IMG/VR virus record: IMGVR_UViG_3300028008_001548
Coordinates: 1 to 29,392 of that record
DNA from: a virus
Reading direction: 5' to 3' (one strand)
Length of the DNA: 29,392 nt
This document shows, one piece after another, positions 25,327 through 29,392 of this stretch. How positions within the stretch are numbered: position 1 is the stretch's first letter; every line of letters starts with the position of its first letter. A program made the translations under genes and the position numbers. The notes under the pieces are model-generated. The model had not been told where the DNA came from, did no database searches, and was given only the letters and a program-made list of their open reading frames with translations.

Positions 25327-28300
25327 TTATGTTCCTGCTTTAATATTTGCATCTGTAATATTTGTAATAATATCAACGTCATTGACATTTACATCTGCAA
25401 TAATAAGTTCGTCTGCGTTTGGCGTAAATTCAAACATATCGCCAAATACACTTCCTGCACCTTGTGGTACAATAACAAAACTACTCAATAGTCCTGCTAG
25501 TTCTTTATGTACATATGCAGCTAATTCAGTGAAGTAAAAAGTTTCACCAAAGTCCCAATTACTCGAATTAAAAAATGAATCAATTGCATCTACTGTTTTT
25601 GTTTTTAAATCAGTATCTGTAACATTTGAGCCGTATAGTTTAATAATTCTAAATCTAGCTTTAAGCTGTGGATCAGCATGTGTACCAAACAACGGTCGGT
25701 ACTTAACTGGTTTATATACAACGGTGTCACTTACTGCTTTTTTGTCCACTACGCCTGTGAATTGTGTTCCTAGTTCATAACTAGTTGGCGGAGTAGGTAC
25801 TGTAGTTGTTGCGCCTTTTAGATAATTCTTGTATTCAGTATCATATGATTTTGATAATGCAAACACATCAATAACATTAGTGAAACTAGGATCAACAACT
25901 TGATTATCAGCAGCAATATGCTCCCATTCGAATTGGTTGTTTATTTTACCATTCTCACTGTTTCCACTTGATGTTTCGGACGTGTTACTTAATCCAACAA
26001 TATCATAAAATACATTTGGATTATCTGGTCTTGAATCAGCATTACTATCAATTAGAGATAGTCTGTATTCATTTGAACTTGCAGAATCATATCCATATAC
26101 ATAAAATGATCCAGCACTAATAAACTGTGGGTTACTAAAGTCTGTGTTTACTTGCTTAAGAGTAATAGTATCTCTTTTTGCTTTTTTAGTAAACGAGCCT
26201 ATTTCTACTTCGTTTTGGATATTTCCCAATTTAGTAGATGCACTATTAAAAATAAATCTTCTTGTTCTAATATAGATATCATAAGACACACCTGTGTAGT
26301 TAAAATAGACTACCCAGTTGTTGTCAATATCAGCTACGTTAAAGTTAGCTGGGTATGTATCATTTTGAGAAAATGGAGGAGGTGTAGTATCAATTTCCCA
26401 TGTTGTTTTTTGTTGGTTATATTTTATGCTAAATGGCTTTTTCTTTTCAAAATAAGAAATAAATAAATCTTTTTCTCTGTTAGAAAATTTTCTCGATAGT
26501 GCAGGATAGATAACATCAACTGTACTGTTAGTAGGTATTTTTCTATCTAACACTATAGCGCCAGTTCCATTTGATTGTAGCCCTGTAGGCTTACCTGCGT
26601 TAACACCGGTTCCTTCTACACCAAGTCCATTATTGTTTACGTCAACAACCTTTGCCCAAATATTTTTAGTAGGCTTAACTTTTCCTGTTCCTATTCCGAC
26701 ACCTGCGGCAGTGAATACTGTACCTGCATAACTGTTTGGTGATCCGATTAATGTAAAGTCTGTGTCGCCTGGTACTGTAATTTCATATTCTGTTCCCACA
26801 ACAAAACTACCAGCCGTTACACTGCCTCCGGCAAATTTAACTAATGCGCCTGGCTTAAGATGTTTCATATATGTAGTAGCAGTTGTACCTACTCTAGTTG
26901 TGTTAGATGTTACTGGGTCTGTTAAATATCCACTTAGTACACCACTTGCAGAATTACTTTCGTTGTTCCATGTAAATACTGCAACGTTACCATTTGAATC
27001 AAGTGTTTGATCAGTAGTCTTAAGAGTTTCTGTTGCTGACCTAAATCCATCATAATATAAGTTTATGAATTCGTCATTGTCTAATATATCTTTAACATAT
27101 TTTTGATATATCCCATTTGCCGTATCTGAAATTGAAGCCGATACTGCTACTAATTTATTTTCAGAATATAACGTTGCGTCATTTCCTTGCAAGTATAAAT
27201 TACTGTATGTTCCAGTTGGATCTGTAAATTTAGAATATCTACTATGTCCACTAAATGTTCTGTTTACACTTTTAATTTTTAAGATGCCGCCGTTACTATT
27301 ACCAAGCATTGTATTATAATCTTGTGCGGTAATCATTCTATCTTGACTAGCATAGTTTCTTGGAGCATTTTCTCTAATTTGATCTAATGTTTCATTTGAA
27401 CTTGCAGTTGATATTGATTGCTTTAATTGTAAAGTGAATACTGCATTGTAGTTGTTGCCATCACTTCCTGTATAATTTATTTGTACTTTTTGTGTTGCAA
27501 TGTCATCTGGTCTTAAAATGTATGTACTGTTAACACTTGTTCTATACCAAACTCTTAATGTGTCTGTTGGAACGTTACCAAATGTACGATCAGGAAACAC
27601 AACAGATATTGCATTGTCTTTTCTAGTTTTTACACTGAAAACATCTCTTTCGCCTTGTGCTAGATTATTATAAATTACATTACTGTTAACGTCAACAACC
27701 TTTGTCCAGTTCTTTAAAACGTTTCCTGTGCTATTAATATTTTGTACCCATACATCTGAATTATTTACGTTTGTTGCATTAATATCAAAAGAAGCATTGT
27801 CAATAGGCTCACTAATCACAATATCCTCATACTGCAACGAGCCTTGCTTTAATCCAAAAAAGAATCCAGTATTGACACTGCTTATTCCCTTGCCATCATT
27901 TTTATAATATAATCCAAATGAATTAACTGGGTCAGGGTATTTCTCTGTAAATGATCTTGTATAATTATCATAGTCACTGCTTATGATATTAAATGTAACA
28001 CTTGCACCAGATACTGATCCTTGTGCATCAAATTTAACCTGATTGGGTGTATTATTAAAATCGTAGAATTCTGTTTTTATATTATTAATTACTACTGATT
28101 TTTTTGGACTACCAAATTGGTTACTGTTTTGTAGTACTGCATTTACTACAGTAACAAAGTCATCTAAATTATTTACATTGTTAGATACTTCGTACTTTAA
28201 ATCTGTTCCACCTAAACTAATACCCGCACTACCAATAACTGGCTCGTTTGTTTTTACGCTAACTATTTTCATTTCACCATACGCTGGCACATTGCGTCTT

Positions 28301-28623
28301 GGTTGATATCCTAAAAATTCTGCTAATTTGTAAACACTCTCTTGTTTTTCTGCGGTACTTAAAAAATTGTTCCTCGCATTCACATCTACTCGATATGCTA
28401 AGTTGTGTCCAAACTGTGCAACTACATCTAGTAGTGATACAAATTCAGCTGATTCTACCCAGTCGTTGTAGTTCTCTGGATAATTATTGCGTACATAGTC
28501 AACCATTGCAGTTCTAATAGTATCATAATCAAATGCTTGAAAGTTTGCATTGATATATGATTCGTAGATTACTGTAAAGTCCTCTGCCGCAAATAGTCTA
28601 TTTTGTCTTGATTTTTGTGCCAT
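25327..28623 (-). CDS. 6: Baseplate wedge protein gp6
   Basis: A 1098-residue protein that fits the long gp6 type of marine T4-like phages. The N-terminus NRLFAAEDFTVIYESYINAN, followed by FDYDTIRTAMVDYVRNNYPE, VDVNARNNFL and LAEFLGYQPRRN, is characteristic. Gp6 dimers join the wedges of the T4 baseplate into a ring. T4 gp6 is about 660 residues; the extra length includes a 43-residue repeat module at 607-649, set between LKPGALVKFAGG and IWAKVVDV. I recall those two elements lying close together in related phages, so the module looks inserted. The C-terminal part (YRPLFGTHADPQLKARFRI, then FNSSNWDFGETFYFTELAAY) also fits gp6. The gene starts 2 bases after gp25 and ends 2 bases before the giant gene. 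Confidence 0.9.
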   Translation of the reverse strand: MAQKSRQNRLFAAEDFTVIYESYINANFQAFDYDTIRTAMVDYVRNNYPENYNDWVESAEFVSLLDVVAQFGHNLAYRVDVNARNNFLSTAEKQESVYKLAEFLGYQPRRNVPAYGEMKIVSVKTNEPVIGSAGISLGGTDLKYEVSNNVNNLDDFVTVVNAVLQNSNQFGSPKKSVVINNIKTEFYDFNNTPNQVKFDAQGSVSGASVTFNIISSDYDNYTRSFTEKYPDPVNSFGLYYKNDGKGISSVNTGFFFGLKQGSLQYEDIVISEPIDNASFDINATNVNNSDVWVQNINSTGNVLKNWTKVVDVNSNVIYNNLAQGERDVFSVKTRKDNAISVVFPDRTFGNVPTDTLRVWYRTSVNSTYILRPDDIATQKVQINYTGSDGNNYNAVFTLQLKQSISTASSNETLDQIRENAPRNYASQDRMITAQDYNTMLGNSNGGILKIKSVNRTFSGHSRYSKFTDPTGTYSNLYLQGNDATLYSENKLVAVSASISDTANGIYQKYVKDILDNDEFINLYYDGFRSATETLKTTDQTLDSNGNVAVFTWNNESNSASGVLSGYLTDPVTSNTTRVGTTATTYMKHLKPGALVKFAGGSVTAGSFVVGTEYEITVPGDTDFTLIGSPNSYAGTVFTAAGVGIGTGKVKPTKNIWAKVVDVNNNGLGVEGTGVNAGKPTGLQSNGTGAIVLDRKIPTNSTVDVIYPALSRKFSNREKDLFISYFEKKKPFSIKYNQQKTTWEIDTTPPPFSQNDTYPANFNVADIDNNWVVYFNYTGVSYDIYIRTRRFIFNSASTKLGNIQNEVEIGSFTKKAKRDTITLKQVNTDFSNPQFISAGSFYVYGYDSASSNEYRLSLIDSNADSRPDNPNVFYDIVGLSNTSETSSGNSENGKINNQFEWEHIAADNQVVDPSFTNVIDVFALSKSYDTEYKNYLKGATTTVPTPPTSYELGTQFTGVVDKKAVSDTVVYKPVKYRPLFGTHADPQLKARFRIIKLYGSNVTDTDLKTKTVDAIDSFFNSSNWDFGETFYFTELAAYVHKELAGLLSSFVIVPQGAGSVFGDMFEFTPNADELIIADVNVNDVDIITNITDANIKAGT
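26677..26805 (-). repeat. DTDF-type repeat module, copy D (43 residues)
   Basis: Residues 607-649 of gp6. It contains GTEYEITVPGDTDFTLIGSP and then GTVFTAAGVGIGTGKV. It is flanked by apparently conserved gp6 sequence on both sides. Confidence 0.85.
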
Positions 28624-28625
28624 AA

Positions 28626-29012
28626 TTAAAACTCTGCGTTTTCTGTAAATTCTTTATCGAATTTAATCTGCAACTCTGTTGCAGTTGTTGTTGGTAGGTA
28701 AGTCAGTTTCACATTAACTGTTACTGAATGTGTGTCGTGGTTTACACTTATATCTGAATTGTTTACTTCAAATCTAGGGTCATAGCTCACAACATTATAT
28801 ACTTCTTCTTCGATAGCATCTTGTGTTGCTTGGTCTAGTGGTTCAAACACATATAATTCTAAGTCGCAACCAAAGTCAGGATTTGACCATTTTTCTCCTT
28901 TACGGATTTTAAAATGATTCAATAAGTCCTGCTTCGCTAGATCTAAGCCGCTAAGGCTTTTACTAGTATAAGGTTGATTAATTGTTGTATATCCAAATAT
29001 ATTATTACTCAT
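28626..29012 (-). CDS. 25: Baseplate wedge protein gp25
   Basis: A 128-residue protein of usual gp25 length. The segment DLLNHFKIRKGEKWSNPDFGCDLELYVFEP, then LD, DAIEEEVYNVVSYDPRFEV and the C-terminal strand pairs match the gp25/TssE family, part of the central wedge core at the baseplate that anchors the sheath and triggers contraction. The family's EPR motif appears here as E57-P58-L59. It is followed closely by gp6, the conserved neighbour. A late-type motif ends only 5 bases before the ATG and no Shine-Dalgarno sequence is visible, so translation may start on a leaderless message or by coupling to the HNH gene 24 bases upstream. Confidence 0.92.
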   Translation of the reverse strand: MSNNIFGYTTINQPYTSKSLSGLDLAKQDLLNHFKIRKGEKWSNPDFGCDLELYVFEPLDQATQDAIEEEVYNVVSYDPRFEVNNSDISVNHDTHSVTVNVKLTYLPTTTATELQIKFDKEFTENAEF

Positions 29013-29017
29013 ACAAC

Positions 29018-29025
29018 TATTTATG
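29018..29025 (-). promoter_or_regulatory. Late-promoter-like motif before gp25
   Basis: CATAAATA followed by GTTG on the minus strand, one mismatch from TATAAATA and sharing the TAAATAGT context with the motifs at 14602 and 11389. With T4 spacing, RNA would start at or next to the A of the gp25 ATG at 29012. It sits in the 24-base gap after the HNH stop codon. Confidence 0.6.
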
Positions 29026-29036
29026 CAAAAGATTAA

Positions 29037-29392
29037 CTAGGTAGATAACGGCTCTATAATTAGCTTATCTTCTTGCCAATGTATGTACTTTTGCCAGGCT
29101 GCGTCTGGTATTGTGAGTGTATGATGCTGGTAAGCATAGTTTATTTGGTACCACGAAGGGTGTGTTGGTCGTTGCATAGGTAAAGGATATAAGCTATCGC
29201 CTTTCTTTACATTGCACGGACCACAAGCAGTAACACTGTTTTCCCATGTTAGTCTTCCACCTTTTGACTTTGGAATAACATGATCAATTGTTAAGTCAGC
29301 ATAAGCAAACCTATCGCCACAGTATTGGCAACAGTATTTGTCTCTGACATATAAATTTCTACGAGTGAATTTTGCTTTGGAGGGTTGTTTGT
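29037..29392 (-). CDS. HNH endonuclease, C-terminal part (5' end off the window)
   Basis: The frame is open from the window edge to a TAG at 29037-29039, giving 118 visible residues. It shows the HNH layout: C21xxC24 (CQYCGD), LTIDHVIPKSKGG with D36-H37, W49-E50-N51, then C56xxC59-N60 and KKG. The four cysteines form the structural zinc site, and H37, N51 and N60 are the expected HNH residues, all intact. It could be a freestanding homing-type nuclease or a nuclease serving the phage in DNA processing; I recall HNH genes near this place in marine T4-like genomes. The start and any N-terminal domain are missing. Confidence 0.9.
   Translation of the reverse strand, partial: KQPSKAKFTRRNLYVRDKYCCQYCGDRFAYADLTIDHVIPKSKGGRLTWENSVTACGPCNVKKGDSLYPLPMQRPTHPSWYQINYAYQHHTLTIPDAAWQKYIHWQEDKLIIEPLST

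Noticed and set aside
29037-29392. HNH gene as part of a group I intron or inserted mobile element
   Set aside because: No split gene, intron core or flanking repeats are visible. The frame ends cleanly 24 bases before gp25, so a resident gene is simpler.
1-29392. tRNA genes, CRISPR arrays, insertion sequences or attachment sites
   Set aside because: I looked for cloverleaf ends, regularly spaced repeats, transposase motifs and terminal inverted repeats and saw none. Coding sequence fills almost the entire window.

Overview
This AT-rich window reads as part of the genome of a marine T4-like myovirus (Caudoviricetes, contractile tail). The reasons are recognisable gp25 and gp6 baseplate wedge proteins, a giant baseplate protein of the marine T4-like type, virion proteins with marine-phage N-terminal signatures, and TATAAATA-type late promoter motifs. 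The overall style fits phages of SAR11 (Pelagibacter) or of picocyanobacteria. No photosynthesis gene or other host marker is visible, so I cannot choose a host. Every supported gene lies on the minus strand, so transcription runs from high to low coordinates, with almost no intergenic space.

Right part, read in transcription order (29392 to 11418): the 3' end of an HNH nuclease gene; gp25; gp6; a 3565-residue baseplate/virion giant (10.7 kb, probably the gp7-position protein); then three smaller virion or fibre proteins (200, 307 and 544 aa). Late promoter motifs precede gp25 and the 200-aa gene. A 43-residue module is scattered through gp6, the giant protein and the 544-aa fibre protein (four copies).

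Left part (11353 to 1): a new transcription unit starts at a near-consensus sigma70-type promoter (-35 TTGACA, 17-base spacer, -10 TATTAT) with a late-type motif inside its spacer. It holds a small conserved protein, two related GT-A-like glycosyltransferase-fold proteins, an unrecognised 322-aa protein, a nitroreductase-like flavoprotein, a third glycosyltransferase-like protein, and then five complete radical SAM genes in a row. A sixth gene, cut by the window edge, begins with a cobalamin-binding-like domain and is probably a B12 radical SAM enzyme. Three of the radical SAM enzymes are paralogues with an N-terminal cysteine-rich 'twitch' domain. The other two share a different cysteine-rich domain placed before the core in one protein and after it in the other.

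The left part is the likeliest undescribed system: a phage-borne pathway combining sugar-transfer-like proteins, a flavoprotein and multiple radical SAM enzymes in one apparent operon downstream of the tail genes. A role in modifying a surface glycan, a virion protein or a host metabolite is inference; no substrate is encoded visibly in the window.
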